Source: Serratia sp. M24T3
Lineage (GTDB): Bacteria > Pseudomonadota > Gammaproteobacteria > Enterobacterales > Enterobacteriaceae
Reading direction: 5' to 3'
Assembly (NCBI RefSeq): GCF_000257645.1
Contig: NZ_AJHJ01000005.1
Coordinates: forward strand, 1-64,000
Length of the DNA: 64,000 nucleotides
Each line of letters begins with the position of its first letter. Within the stretch, counting starts at the first letter, position 1. Below are positions 1 through 10,500 of the stretch, one piece after another. The position numbers and the translations under genes were made by a program. The notes under the pieces are model-generated. The model did no database searches. It saw only the letters and a program-made list of their open reading frames with translations, and had not been told where the DNA came from.

Positions 1-2
1 CC

Positions 3-1494
3 AGCGTTGATAAAGAAGGGCTAGTCACCGCGCACGGCAAGGGCAGCACGACCCTGACCGTCATCGAGGCGGAGAGTGCCAATTACTGGGGGCAGCAGGC
101 AGAAGCATCCGTCACCGTGGATGTGAAAGACGCGATGCCGCTGAAGGCCACGCCGGTCGCGGTAGAGTTTGGCGCAGCCAAGCAGCAACTGAACATTACC
201 GGCGGCAACGGCGGCGAATTGAGCTACCGCTCGCTGGACGAGAAGGTGGTCAGCATCAGCGCCAAGGGTGAAATGACGTTCGTAGGCGTAGGCAACACAA
301 ATATTGCCGTGAGTCAGGCGGCAACGGCGAAGATAGCGGCACCCGAAAGCATTACCGTTTCCATTACGATTGCAGCTGGCAGGCCGTCTATTGAAAATTT
401 GGAAATCACAGGAAAAGGGGTTGTCGGTAGCTTATTAACATCATCATATAAGTATGTGGGTAAAGGTATTACAGAGGGGCAATCAACTTATCAGTGGATG
501 CGAGGTGCTGAGCTTGCGATTAGTGGAGCGAGGCAAAAAAATTATTTGCTTCAAGCCGCCGATAAGGGCCACCAAATCTTTGTTAAAGTCCGGCCCAAAA
601 ATATCAATGGTGGGTATGGAGATGTTAGTAACTCACAAAAAAACATCGGTAATTATCGCCTTACCGAGGGTAACTCTGCTGAGCATCAGTGGAACAGCTA
701 AAATAGGCCATACCTTAACTGCGAACTATAAGTTGGAAGATGGCGATGCAGATAAAACCCAAAAAACAATCTTTTGGGAGCGCACCAGTGGAAGTCATCC
801 AGGCAGAATAGCGGGCGCAACCCAGCGGCAATACAAGCTTACTGCTAATGATATCGGCGAAGAAATTCGCTTTGCTATTACAGCAACCAATAGTGATGGG
901 GTAACGGGTGGAAATTCATCGGCAGAAACTGTAGGCCCTATTTTGGGTATTCCAGTCGCAGCAGACTTGAAAATCAGTGGCAAACCCGTGGTCGGTGAAC
1001 TATTAACCGCCAGCTTTAGTTTGCAAGACGGCGATGATGCAAAAACCAGAAAAACAATCAAATGGACCAGCAAACGAGGAGTAGTAGCCTCCGACACTCG
1101 ATATTATACGCCGCTGTCGACAGATGTCGGTGGGAATATCAGTTTCGAGGTGACACCAATCAGTGCTGAAAATCTCATCGGCGCCTTGCGTAAGTCAAAT
1201 CCCATTGGACCTGTTAAAGGAATAGAAATACTAAGGCCCAAGGTGAGTAATCTCGGTGCAACTATCCAAAAGTGCGGCTATGGTTCAAGGGGATATACCG
1301 CTAATTATGACTATGATGCCCAAGGGGGGAGTGAGGAACAGGGGACGGTAATAATGTGGACTGGTTCTGCGCCAACGGCCTACGGTAGAAACGTTTGTGT
1401 AAACATCTTAAAATATAATGGATTCAACACGCTGACTATCACGCCTAAAAACAAAGAGGGTATCGTGGGTGACGTTGTTAAAAAGAAACTTTGA
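3..1494 (+). pseudogene. Ig-like repeat adhesin (invasin/intimin type), 3' part, frameshifted
   Basis: The frame is open from the left edge, so the N-terminus lies outside the window. The first 120 or so residues look like bacterial Ig-like (Big_2) domains. They are followed by at least three repeats of about 85-90 residues, each starting with a pattern like ISGxxxVGxLLTAxYxL and containing a K-T-I-x-W motif; these begin near positions 400, 680 and 965. The frame that runs to 701 loses the repeat pattern after about 640, and the frame that ends at 1494 picks it up, so one base too many in the A7 run at 637-643 explains the break. Such proteins are normally surface-exposed adhesins with an outer-membrane beta-domain at the N-terminus. 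The frameshift may be real decay, phase variation or a sequencing error. GC content falls sharply after about 380, which suggests a mosaic gene. Confidence 0.7.
637..643 (+). repeat. A7 homopolymer at the adhesin frameshift
   Basis: Seven adenines follow a C at 636. Removing one A joins the two open frames into a continuous Ig-repeat protein. Homopolymers of this length can slip in replication and are also error-prone in sequencing. Confidence 0.75.
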
Positions 1495-1701
1495 TGGTTC
1501 AAAATGATCAGTGATGTCGAGTAAATTATAGTCAATTAAAAGTGGCAGCAGATATTGAAAAGCATGTTTGATTTCTGTTGCCACATCTCCTTATTCTCTT
1601 ATTAATTTGCAAACTCCTTAATAAACTTGAAAATAGCAGAATGGCTGACTCATACTGCGCTCGCAGTTTTTGTAATATAGAGCTATCAACGGAGAGAAAT
1701 T

Positions 1702-2052
1702 ATGGCCGAAGAAACGATTTTCAGTAAAATTATCCGCGGCGAGATCCCGGCGGATGTGGTTTATCAAGACGAACTGGTGACCGCTTTTCGCGATATCGCG
1801 CCGCAGGCACCCAGCCATATACTCATCATTCCCAATATCCTGATCCCGACGATGAATGATGTCACTGCAGAACACGAGGCAGCGTTGGGGCGCATGATGA
1901 CCGTGGCAGCTAAAATTGCCGAGCAAGAGGGAATTGCAGAAAATGGTTACCGTTTGATTGTTAACTGCAATAAAGACGCCGGTCAGGTGGTGTATCATAT
2001 ACATATGCACTTGGTTGGCGGTCATAATCTTGGCCCTCTGCTGGCGCACTAA
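1702..2052 (+). CDS. hinT: HinT purine nucleoside phosphoramidase
   Basis: This 116-residue protein is a HIT-family hydrolase that cleaves adenosine 5'-phosphoramidates and related aminoacyl-AMP adducts in the cytoplasm. The catalytic histidine triad is visible near the C-terminus as HIHMHLV, and the N-terminal [20 protein letters not shown] block is typical of the family. The ATG at 1702 follows a GGAGAGAA ribosome-binding site. It is the first gene of the conserved series hinT-ycfL-lpoB-thiK-nagZ. Length and order match E. coli. Confidence 0.96.
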   Translation: MAEETIFSKIIRGEIPADVVYQDELVTAFRDIAPQAPSHILIIPNILIPTMNDVTAEHEAALGRMMTVAAKIAEQEGIAENGYRLIVNCNKDAGQVVYHIHMHLVGGHNLGPLLAH

Positions 2053-2116
2053 AATGCGGTTACCACATTCAGATGCTCACACCGGTGGGTATCTTGCCGC
2101 TTAACGAGGGAAAGGT

Positions 2117-2485
2117 ATGCGATTTTTGATGGCCTGTGCTGTGTTGTTTTTTCTGGCGGGTTGTAGCACTAAACAAGGCATTGCTTTAAATAATCAACAA
2201 AGCGTGATTATGGAATCGCCAGTGCTTACCGCCGGTATTATTCCGGGCACGCCGTCGCTTGGCAGCGATCAGGGGCGTCAAAAGGCCACCCTGTCGCTCA
2301 GCAATAATCAGCCAAAATCCATACAAGTGCGCTATGTTTTCTATTGGTATGACAAGCAGGGCCTGGATCTGCTGCCTTTTGCCGAACCGCGAACCATTAC
2401 CGTTCCGGCAGACTCAAGCGTCGATATCTACTCGCTAAACGGCAATCTTGATGCGTACAGCGTGCGTGTACACATCTATCTTTAA
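2117..2485 (+). CDS. ycfL: YcfL family lipoprotein
   Basis: A 122-residue protein with a lipoprotein signal peptide: a short hydrophobic segment ends in the lipobox LAGC, with the acylated cysteine at about residue 16. The rest is a small beta-rich periplasmic domain with no catalytic motif that I recognise. It sits between hinT and lpoB exactly as ycfL does in E. coli. Its role is unknown; the position next to lpoB suggests the cell envelope. Confidence 0.88.
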   Translation: MRFLMACAVLFFLAGCSTKQGIALNNQQSVIMESPVLTAGIIPGTPSLGSDQGRQKATLSLSNNQPKSIQVRYVFYWYDKQGLDLLPFAEPRTITVPADSSVDIYSLNGNLDAYSVRVHIYL

Positions 2486-2506
2486 TATCCCGTACGGAGA
2501 GGGTTG

Positions 2507-3121
2507 ATGAAAAAGTATTTAATCGTGGCATTGGCAACTTTAGCGTTAAGCGGTTGTATTTCCACACAGCAAGAACAACAGCAGCAAACACAGACCCAAC
2601 CTCCGGCGACTACTGCACCTATCACAACGGTGCCGCCTATTGGTGCGCCCGAAACTTCGGGCCAGCCTCCGGTTGAAACTATCCCCCAGCCGCCAAAACT
2701 GCAGACTATTGACTGGAGTGCAACGGTACAGCCCCTGGTCGCTAAAATGCTGAAGGCTGAAGGCGTTCAGTCAGGCAGCGTTTTACTGTTGGATAATGTA
2801 AAAAACAGCACCAACGGTTCGCTGCAAACCGGTAAAATTACCGACGCAATGCACACTGCACTGGCATCCAACAACACCTTTACTGTCGTCCCTGCCTCAC
2901 AGTTGGCATCTGCCAAGCAGGCAATGGGATTATCCGCCGATGACAACCTGGTTTCTCGTAGCAAGGCCATCGCGCTGGCGCGTCAGGTGAATGCTCAGTA
3001 TGTGTTGTACAGCGATGCCAGCGGTAACGTGAAATCACCGACGCTGGATATGCAGCTGATGACTGTGCAAAGTGGCGAAATTGTTTGGTCAGGCAGCGGT
3101 GCAGTTCAAAATCAGAATTAA
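2507..3121 (+). CDS. lpoB: LpoB, outer-membrane lipoprotein activator of PBP1b
   Basis: LpoB stimulates the peptidoglycan synthase PBP1b (MrcB) from the outer membrane. The protein begins MKKYLIVALATLALSGC, a lipoprotein signal with its lipid-modified cysteine at about residue 17. A glutamine-, proline- and threonine-rich linker (about residues 20-65) follows and would span the periplasm, and then the folded activator domain. The ATG at 2507 is preferred over TTG at 2504 because the GGAGAGGG ribosome-binding site ends directly before it. The gene overlaps the start region of thiK. Confidence 0.94.
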   Translation: MKKYLIVALATLALSGCISTQQEQQQQTQTQPPATTAPITTVPPIGAPETSGQPPVETIPQPPKLQTIDWSATVQPLVAKMLKAEGVQSGSVLLLDNVKNSTNGSLQTGKITDAMHTALASNNTFTVVPASQLASAKQAMGLSADDNLVSRSKAIALARQVNAQYVLYSDASGNVKSPTLDMQLMTVQSGEIVWSGSGAVQNQN

Positions 3122-3965
3122 TCCTCTCCTCGAAACTTGGGTAGAAAAATATCTTCCGGCGGATTATTCCGCCGGTTGCATTTTTACACCTGTAGAAGGT
3201 CTCAGCAGTGAGAGCTGGCGTATCGAAGCAGCAAGCGGTGTGTATCTTGCGCGATTGCAGTCGACTGAAAAACGACAGCTGGGTATCGACAGGCGCAGGG
3301 AAAATCGGTTGTTGCGTCATCTATCTTCAAAGCACATTGCCCCACAGGTTTATGCCTGGGCCTGTCCGTGGCTGGTGGTGAATTGGATCGCCGGAGAAAC
3401 GCTTGATGACAAGCACTTTTTTGCCGCTCAGCCTCAACAACAGCTGGCCGCTCTGCTGGCAAAACTTCACCGCAGCCAGCCGTGTGGCGAAACGCTGGAT
3501 ATCAAAAAGCGTTTTGCCGACTATTGGCAACTGATTGACCGCCGCCGGTTAACGCCGTCCTGGCTGCATTTACATAAACGGTTACTCAAGCAACGATTGC
3601 CCAGGGCGTTAAAAATATCTCTCGCGCATATGGATATTCACCCGCAAAATTGGGTCAACAGCCCTGAAGGAATACGTTTGATCGACTGGGAGTACGCGGT
3701 GTCTGCGGATATAGGCCTTGAATTTGCCGCGCTATTTAGCGGTAATGCCTATAGCAAAACTCAGCGGTATGAATTGTTGCAACAGTATGCCCGGCAGGGT
3801 GGTTATGGCGATGCTGCAAAGCTTGAACGTCAGGTTCGCCAGTGGCGACTTTGGCTCGAATATTTGATGCTGATGTGGTTTGAAGTGCGCTGGCAGCAAA
3901 CGGCCGATATTCGTTATGCAAGCTGGGCGCAGCCACTGCGTCAGAAATTATTATCTGAATTTTAG
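3099..3965 (+). CDS. thiK: Thiamine kinase ThiK
   Basis: ThiK phosphorylates thiamine to thiamine monophosphate in salvage and belongs to the aminoglycoside phosphotransferase-like kinases. The Brenner-type catalytic loop HMDIHPQNW and the metal-binding segment IDWEYA are visible at about two thirds of the length. The start is uncertain: there is no ATG, and GTG at 3072, TTG at 3081 and GTG at 3099 are all in frame. I chose 3099 because it brings the protein (288 residues) closest to E. coli ThiK (274) and has an AGG five bases upstream. All options overlap the 3' end of lpoB, which suggests translational coupling. Confidence 0.88.
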   Translation: MQFKIRINPLLETWVEKYLPADYSAGCIFTPVEGLSSESWRIEAASGVYLARLQSTEKRQLGIDRRRENRLLRHLSSKHIAPQVYAWACPWLVVNWIAGETLDDKHFFAAQPQQQLAALLAKLHRSQPCGETLDIKKRFADYWQLIDRRRLTPSWLHLHKRLLKQRLPRALKISLAHMDIHPQNWVNSPEGIRLIDWEYAVSADIGLEFAALFSGNAYSKTQRYELLQQYARQGGYGDAAKLERQVRQWRLWLEYLMLMWFEVRWQQTADIRYASWAQPLRQKLLSEF

Positions 3966-3982
3966 AACAGGAGTATTGGGTC

Positions 3983-5017
3983 TTGGGTCCAGTCATGTTA
4001 GATGTTGCCAGCTTCGAGCTGGATGCTGAAGAGCGCGAAATTTTACAGCACCCGCTGGTGGGTGGATTGATATTGTTTACCCGTAATTATCACGACGTTG
4101 AACAGTTGCAGGAGCTGATCCGCCAAATCCGCGCGGCTTCCCGCGAGCGTCTGGTGTTGGCGGTCGATCAGGAAGGCGGTCGTGTTCAGCGTTTCCGCGA
4201 AGGTTTTACCCGTATCCCTGCGGCTCAGTCTTTTGCTGCTTTAAACGATGAGCGCGAAGCCGGTCGCTTGGCGGAAGAGGCCGGTTGGCTGATGGCGGCA
4301 GAAATGATCGCCATGGATATTGATATCAGTTTTGCCCCAGTGTTGGACATCGGCCATATTAGCGCTGCGATTGGCGAGCGTTCTTTCCATCGTGACTCGC
4401 AAAAAGCGCTGGATATCGCCGAGCGCTACATTCGCGGTATGCACGTGGCTGGCATGAAAGTGACCGGCAAGCATTTTCCCGGACATGGCGCAGTCACTGC
4501 CGATTCTCATAAGGAAACGCCACGGGATAATCGTCCGCTGGAAGTCATCCGCCAGCATGACATGGCCATTTTCCGTCAACTGATTGAACGCAAGATGCTC
4601 GATGCTGTGATGCCTGCACATGTGATTTATACCGATGCCGATCCTCTTCCAGCGAGTGGATCGCCTTACTGGTTAAAGAAAATCTTACGCCAGGAACTCG
4701 GTTTTAAAGGCATTATTTTCTCCGACGATCTGTCGATGGAAGGGGCTGCGGTAATGGGCAGTTACGCCGAGCGCGGTCAGGCTTCATTGAATGCTGGCTG
4801 CGACATGATTCTGGTTTGCAATAACCGTGCTGGCGCAGTTAGCGTGCTCGACAACCTGCCGCCAATGAAAGCCGATGGTGTAGCCTCGCTGTATCACGGC
4901 GGTGGCTGGCACGGCAAATCGAGTCGACAGGCATTACGCGACTCCGATCGTTGGAAAAAATCCCACCAAGAGCTTACCGAGCTAGATACTCGTTGGCAGG
5001 CACACAAACAGGCTTAA
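3983..5017 (+). CDS. nagZ: Beta-N-acetylhexosaminidase NagZ
   Basis: NagZ is a cytoplasmic family-3 glycosidase that removes N-acetylglucosamine from anhydro-muropeptides during cell-wall recycling; its products include the signals that induce AmpC. The family signature is KHFPGHG, followed by a histidine in DSHK that acts in catalysis. The protein is 344 residues, as expected. The start is TTG at 3983, giving MGPVMLDV as in E. coli, with an AGGAG site upstream. In E. coli ycfP follows; here it is absent. Confidence 0.95.
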   Translation: MGPVMLDVASFELDAEEREILQHPLVGGLILFTRNYHDVEQLQELIRQIRAASRERLVLAVDQEGGRVQRFREGFTRIPAAQSFAALNDEREAGRLAEEAGWLMAAEMIAMDIDISFAPVLDIGHISAAIGERSFHRDSQKALDIAERYIRGMHVAGMKVTGKHFPGHGAVTADSHKETPRDNRPLEVIRQHDMAIFRQLIERKMLDAVMPAHVIYTDADPLPASGSPYWLKKILRQELGFKGIIFSDDLSMEGAAVMGSYAERGQASLNAGCDMILVCNNRAGAVSVLDNLPPMKADGVASLYHGGGWHGKSSRQALRDSDRWKKSHQELTELDTRWQAHKQA

Positions 5018-5131
5018 TATTTTCTGCGCCAAACATCTGCTGTAACGATTCTCCTCCTCGGCTTCCCGGTGCTAACTAATTGAATAGCAAGATGCAAAAT
5101 TATTGTTATCACCGGGGATTATCAAAAACAA

Positions 5132-5157
5132 TTGATGTAGATCAATTTTGGTATAAT
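5132..5157 (+). promoter_or_regulatory. FNR-type operator and -10 element of the ndh promoter
   Basis: TTGATGTAGATCAA at 5132-5145 is a perfect match to the FNR consensus TTGAT-N4-ATCAA. It overlaps the expected -35 position of a promoter whose -10 hexamer is TATAAT at 5152-5157. In E. coli FNR represses ndh without oxygen, and this geometry (site on the -35) fits repression. Confidence 0.8.
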
Positions 5158-5278
5158 CAACGGACTCCCGCGTGTTATCCTCATTCTTGAAGATGATTTA
5201 ACTTGAGCAACCCTATGTTATCTAAGGATAATAACGTTACCCTTAGATAACATTTGGTTTACATTTGAGGGAGTCATA

Positions 5279-6583
5279 GTGACTGAAGCAAAGAAAAAAA
5301 TTGTGATAATCGGCGGTGGAGCGGGCGGTCTTGAGCTTGCGACCAGCCTGGGTCACAAACTTGGCCGCAGCAGCAAAGCCGAGATAGTGTTGGTCGACCG
5401 CAACCACAGCCATCTGTGGAAGCCGTTGCTGCATGAAGTTGCCACCGGAAGTCTTGACGACGGCGTCGATGCGTTAAGCTATCTGGCTCACGCGCGCAAT
5501 CATGGATTTACATTCCAAATCGGCTCTTTAACCGATATCAATCGTGAAAATAAAACCATCAAGTTGGCTGAAATCCGTGACACCAACGGTGAGCTGCTGG
5601 TGGCCGAGCGCGACCTGGCTTATGATCAGCTGGTTATGGCGCTGGGCAGTACTTCAAATGATTTTGGTACGCCGGGCATTAAAGAAAACTGTATCTTCCT
5701 GGACAACCCGCATCAGGCGCATCGCTTCCACAATGAAATGCTTAACCTGTTTCTGAAATATTCGGCCAATCCTGATAAAACCGGGACAGTTAATATTGCG
5801 ATTGTTGGCGGCGGCGCGACGGGCGTTGAACTGTCTGCCGAGCTGCATAATGCAGTAAAAGAATTGCACAGCTATGGCTTTGAAGGCCTTCAAAATAGTG
5901 CGTTAAACGTGACACTGGTTGAAGCTGGTGAGCGAATTCTGCCTGCACTGCCTGCGCGTATCTCCGAGGCGGCGCATCAGGAATTGACCAAGATTGGCGT
6001 TCGGGTCTTAACCAAAACCATGGTAACAAGCGCGGAGAAAAAAGGTCTAAACACCAAAGATGGCGAATTTATTGCTGCCGATCTGATGGTGTGGGCTGCG
6101 GGTATTAAAGCGCCTGATTTCCTTAAAGATATTTCAGGTTTGGAAACCAACCGCATTAATCAGCTGGTGGTCGAGCCTACGCTGCAAACCACGCGCGATC
6201 CTGATATCTATGCCATTGGTGACTGTGCTTCCTGTGCCTTGCCGTCAGGTGGTTTTGTGCCTCCGCGCGCGCAGTCTGCGCATCAAATGGCTTCTCGCTG
6301 TTTTGCCAATATCATCGCACAGCGCAACGGTCGAACGCTGAAACCTTATGTCTATAAGGATCACGGTTCTCTGGTCTCGTTGTCGCGCTTTAGCACTGTT
6401 GGCAGTCTGATGGGGAATCTGACCAAGGGCTCGATGATGATTGAAGGCCGTCTGGCCCGCATGGTGTATGTTTCTTTATACCGCATGCATCAGATTGCTC
6501 TGCACGGCTATATTAAAACAGGTTTAATGATGTTTGTTGGCAGTATTAATCGGGTTTTGCGCCCGCGACTCAAGCTTCACTAA
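5279..6583 (+). CDS. ndh: NADH:quinone oxidoreductase II (NDH-2)
   Basis: This 434-residue flavoprotein passes electrons from NADH to quinone at the inner membrane without pumping protons. The N-terminal FAD-binding motif is IIGGGAGG (about residues 10-18) and the NADH-binding Rossmann motif is [10 protein letters not shown] (about 175-184). AIGDCA near residue 318 is the second FAD contact. The start is GTG at 5279 after a GAGGGAG site. It has its own promoter with a perfect FNR site and a hairpin downstream, so it is probably a single-gene unit. Confidence 0.97.
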   Translation: MTEAKKKIVIIGGGAGGLELATSLGHKLGRSSKAEIVLVDRNHSHLWKPLLHEVATGSLDDGVDALSYLAHARNHGFTFQIGSLTDINRENKTIKLAEIRDTNGELLVAERDLAYDQLVMALGSTSNDFGTPGIKENCIFLDNPHQAHRFHNEMLNLFLKYSANPDKTGTVNIAIVGGGATGVELSAELHNAVKELHSYGFEGLQNSALNVTLVEAGERILPALPARISEAAHQELTKIGVRVLTKTMVTSAEKKGLNTKDGEFIAADLMVWAAGIKAPDFLKDISGLETNRINQLVVEPTLQTTRDPDIYAIGDCASCALPSGGFVPPRAQSAHQMASRCFANIIAQRNGRTLKPYVYKDHGSLVSLSRFSTVGSLMGNLTKGSMMIEGRLARMVYVSLYRMHQIALHGYIKTGLMMFVGSINRVLRPRLKLH

Positions 6584-6594
6584 GTGGCTATTTG

Positions 6595-6619
6595 GCCTCC
6601 GGTTTTTTTAACTGGAGGC
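6595..6619 (+). terminator. Hairpin after ndh
   Basis: GCCTCC at 6595-6600 pairs with GGAGGC at 6614-6619 around a T-rich loop just past the ndh stop codon. The T run is in the loop rather than after the stem, so termination is likely but not certain. Confidence 0.5.
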
Positions 6620-6844
6620 TGAATCGATTCGAGTTTCTTTCTAATTAATGTTTATTAACTTCTTGGCTATTCACCCTATCTTCGGGACAACTTTTAAACT
6701 GGTTTGTTAACACTGTTTTCCTGAGAATTATCTTAAAGATAGATTTACACCTCTCACTTCCCGTGTTTTATCCAAATGTCTTATTGTCCGTCGTAGGCTA
6801 ATTGAGCAAACTTTACCGTGATATCACTTTCAGGAGGATGTCCT

Positions 6845-7387
6845 GTGAATAAGTCAATGTTAGCTGGCGTCGGGATAGGCGTCGCAGCAGCCCTGGGGGT
6901 TGCGGCAGTAGCAAGTATGAACGTTTTTTCTTCCGGTCCTCAATATGCGCAGGTCGTCAGTGCAACGCCTATCAAGGAAACCACGAAAACCCCGCGTCAG
7001 GAATGTCGTAATGTGACCGTGACGCATCGTCGTCCAGTACAGGATGAGAATCAAATCGCGGGCTCATTGCTGGGGGCGGTTGCCGGTGGGGTGATTGGTC
7101 ATCAATTTGGTGGTGGTCATGGGCGCAGTTTGGCGACAGTTGCGGGAGCAATCGGCGGTGGTTATGCGGGTAATCGTGTCCAAAGCAGCATGCAGGACAA
7201 TGATACTTACACCACTCAGCGTCAGCGTTGTACCACAGTGTATGACAAGTCAGAAAAAATGCTGGGCTATGATGTGACCTACAAAATCGACGGCCAGCAG
7301 GGCAAAGTACGGATGGATCACGATCCTGGTACCAAGATCCCGTTGGATAAGAGCGGGCAGTTGGAATTAAGCACCGTTCGTAGTTAA
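6845..7387 (+). CDS. ycfJ: YcfJ glycine-zipper envelope protein
   Basis: A protein of about 180 residues with a hydrophobic N-terminus (signal or anchor, about residues 4-22). Its glycine-zipper segment, around residues 70-105, carries repeated G-x3-G and GG motifs, followed by a conserved C-terminal region containing KMLGYDVTY. The GTG at 6845 is chosen because AGGAGG lies seven bases upstream and the product then starts with (M)NKSMLAG, as in E. coli. Glycine-zipper proteins of this kind are envelope-associated, but the function is unknown. ndh-ycfJ adjacency is conserved. Confidence 0.92.
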   Translation: MNKSMLAGVGIGVAAALGVAAVASMNVFSSGPQYAQVVSATPIKETTKTPRQECRNVTVTHRRPVQDENQIAGSLLGAVAGGVIGHQFGGGHGRSLATVAGAIGGGYAGNRVQSSMQDNDTYTTQRQRCTTVYDKSEKMLGYDVTYKIDGQQGKVRMDHDPGTKIPLDKSGQLELSTVRS

Positions 7388-7503
7388 GAACTTGTCCAAT
7401 AATACGCTCTGCCAAATATCGTGCATTTAAAAACAATAGTTGAAGGTGTTTAAATGACGATGTAGGACACCCATGGCACAGTCGTAAAAGATAAATTGCC
7501 AAT

Positions 7504-7536
7504 GAAAAGCCCGAGTTTTAAGCTCGGGCTTTTTTG
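7504..7536. terminator. Bidirectional terminator between ycfJ and mfd
   Basis: AAAAGCCCGAG and CTCGGGCTTTTTT form a strong GC stem with A and T runs on the two sides. It can therefore stop transcription from both ycfJ (plus) and mfd (minus). Confidence 0.85.
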
Positions 7537-7558
7537 TGCCTGTTATTTAACCAATAAT

Positions 7559-10500
7559 TTAGCCAGGGAGCTGATTGGCGGCGAACTCTTCCAGCAGCTC
7601 ATCAACAAACTTCAGACGTTTTGGTCGGTCAGTAAGATCCAGCATAAACTTCAGTTTGCTCGGACCATCGAGGCGATAAACCTGTGGCTGCTTCTGTAAC
7701 AGGCCAATCAAGTAACTCGGATTGACACGATTTTTGTCGCTGAAATCAACAAAGCCGCCGCGCTCGTTGCCTTCAATGCGCTTGATGCCGAGTTGTTTGG
7801 CTTTCAGGCGCAGTATGGCGATGCTGAGCAGGTTGCGCGCGCCGTCGGGCAGGGTGCCAAAGCGGTCAATCAGTTCGACCCGCAGTTCGTCGACCTCCTG
7901 TGTGGTACGCGCACTGGCGATGCGTTTATACAGCGACAGGCGAGTGTTAACATCGGGGATAAACTCTTCTGGCAGCAGCGCGGGCATGCGCATTTCGACT
8001 TCGGTCTGGCTGGTAGTCAAGTCTTCCAGAGAAGGTTCACGGCCTTCTTTTAACGCTTCGACAGCGTTCTCCAAAAGCTCCATATACAGCGAGAAGCCAA
8101 TGGTACTCATCTGGCCGCTCTGGCCTTCGCCGAGTAGCTCACCGGCACCGCGGATCTCGAGGTCATGAGTTGCCAGTGCAAAACCAGCACCTAAATCTTC
8201 AAGCGAGGCAATAGCTTCGAGGCGTTTATGTGCATCGACGGACATCGCCTTCGGATTTGGCGTCAGCAGGTAAGCGTAGGCCTGATGATGCGATCGGCCT
8301 ACGCGGCCTCGCAGCTGGTGCAACTGTGCCAGACCGAAATGGTCGGCGCGTTCGATGATGATGGTATTGGCGCTGGGAATATCGATCCCGGTTTCGATAA
8401 TGGTGGTACATACCAAAACATTAAAACGCTGGTGATGGAAATCATTCATCACCCTTTCGAGATCGCGTTCGCGCATCTGGCCGTGTCCGATGGCAATTCG
8501 CGCCTCGGGCACCAATTCAGCCAGGCGTTCGGTGGCTTTATCGATATTGGCCACGTCGTTATAGAGGTAGTAAACCTGCCCACCGCGCAGGATTTCGCGC
8601 AGGATTGCCTCGCGAACGACCAGGCTGTCGTACTCTCGCACGAAGGTTTTTACCGCCAGACGTCGTGCCGGTGGCGTGGCGATAATCGACAGATCACGCA
8701 TGCCGCTCATCGCCATATTCAAGGTCCGTGGAATAGGCGTGGCGGTCAGCGTCAGGATGTCGACATCGGCGCGCATTGCCTTGATTCGTTCTTTGTGACG
8801 CACGCCAAAACGGTGTTCTTCATCGACGATCAGCAGGCCCAGATCTTTCCAGCGTAAATCGCTTTGCAACAACTTATGAGTACCGATAATGATATCGACT
8901 TTGCCCTCAATGGCCTCTTCCAGCACCGTTTGCTGCTCTTTGGCGCTGCGAAAACGTGACATCATTTCAATACGGATTGGCCAGTTTGCGAATCGATCGC
9001 GGAAATTATCGAAATGCTGTTGGGCCAGCAGGGTGGTCGGCACCAGAACGGCAACCTGCTTATTGTTGGAGACGGCAAGAAACGCGGCACGCATCGCAAC
9101 TTCGGTTTTACCAAAGCCCACATCACCGCATACCAGGCGATCCATAGCCAGTGGCTGGGTCATATCGGTCAGCACGGCGTTAATGGCCTGTGACTGATCC
9201 ACGGTGGTCTCAAACGGGAAGGTTTGGCAGAACAGCTGGTATTGTTCCTTGTCGTGCTTGAAGGCGAAGCCTGTCTTGGCCTCTCGCTGAGCATAGATAT
9301 CCAACAGCTCGGCGGCCACGTCACGTACTTTCTCTGCTGCTTTTTGCCGCGCTTTAGACCAGGCTTCACCGCCGAGTTTATGCAACGGCGCAGATTCGTC
9401 GGCACCGCCGGAATAGCGGCTAATTAAATGCAGCGAGGAAACCGGCACGTAAAGCTTGTCTTCCCCCGCATAGGTTAAAATCAGGTATTCGGCCTTGATG
9501 CCGCCCGCTTCTAGAGTCGTCAGGCCGAGATAGCGTCCGACGCCGTGTTCGAGATGCACTACCGGCTGGCCGGGGCGCAATTCGGCAAGGTTGCGGATCA
9601 GGGTATCGGTATTAATCGCCCGGCGAGTATCCTGCCTGCGACGGGCAACGCGCTCGCCGAGCATGTCACTTTCGCACACCAGCGCGAGCTGATTTGCGGT
9701 ATCGAGGAAACCCTTTTCGCAGGCACCGATCATGATGTATCGGCCCGGGGCGACGACTTCTTCAATTCGCGTAATCAGCCGTGGATTGATCTTGATACGG
9801 CCAAGCAAATCTTGCAGCGTTTCGCGACGACCCTCACTTTCCACCGAGAATACCAGGCTGCCGCTAAAGGATTCGTTAAAACGGCGCAGGTTATCCATCG
9901 GCGCTTTGTTTTGCGGCACCACAGATAAGTCGGGCAAAGTCTGATAGCCAAGATTCGTATTGGCGGCTTTAGCGGATAACTCATCGGTTTTCAGCTGAAC
10001 CCGTGGCCACTGTTTCAGTTCGGCAAACAGCCCATCGACTTTTAGCCACAGCAGTTCTGGCTCCACCAGCGGACGCATCGGGTCAACGCGGCGGCTCTCA
10101 TAGCGCGTCACCACGTCAAGCCAGAAGCGCTCGGCGGCGTGTTCGAGATCGCCAGTATTGAGCAGCAACGTATTTTTCGGCAAATAGCTGAACAGGCTGC
10201 TTAGCGGCTGGCTGAAAAACAGCGGCTGCCAGTATTCAATACCCGCCGGGAAAGTGCCTTTAGTCACCTGCTGATAAACGTGCTCGGCGTCGCGGCGCAC
10301 TTCAAACTTCTCGCGAAACTGGCTGCGGAACAGCTCGATAGCGTTTTTGTCGGTAGGAAATTCGTGTGCCGGAAGCAGATTAATAAAATCGACTTCACTC
10401 AACGTGCGCTGGGTGTCGACGTCAAACAGGCGCAGGCTGTCGATTTCATCGTCAAAAAAGTCAATGCGGAACGGTTCGTCGCTGCCCATGGGGTACAGGT

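Noticed and set aside
5018..5278. A remnant of ycfP between nagZ and ndh
   Set aside because: No frame in this gap shows YcfP-like sequence; it is ordinary AT-rich promoter DNA.
6700..6725. A GGTTTG...TGTTTT pair before ycfJ that resembles a PhoP box
   Set aside because: The half-sites are seven bases apart, not five, and no -10 lies at the right distance.
8228..8857. 209-codon open frame antisense to mfd
   Set aside because: The frame is a shadow of the GC-rich mfd coding sequence; mfd motifs on the other strand are complete.
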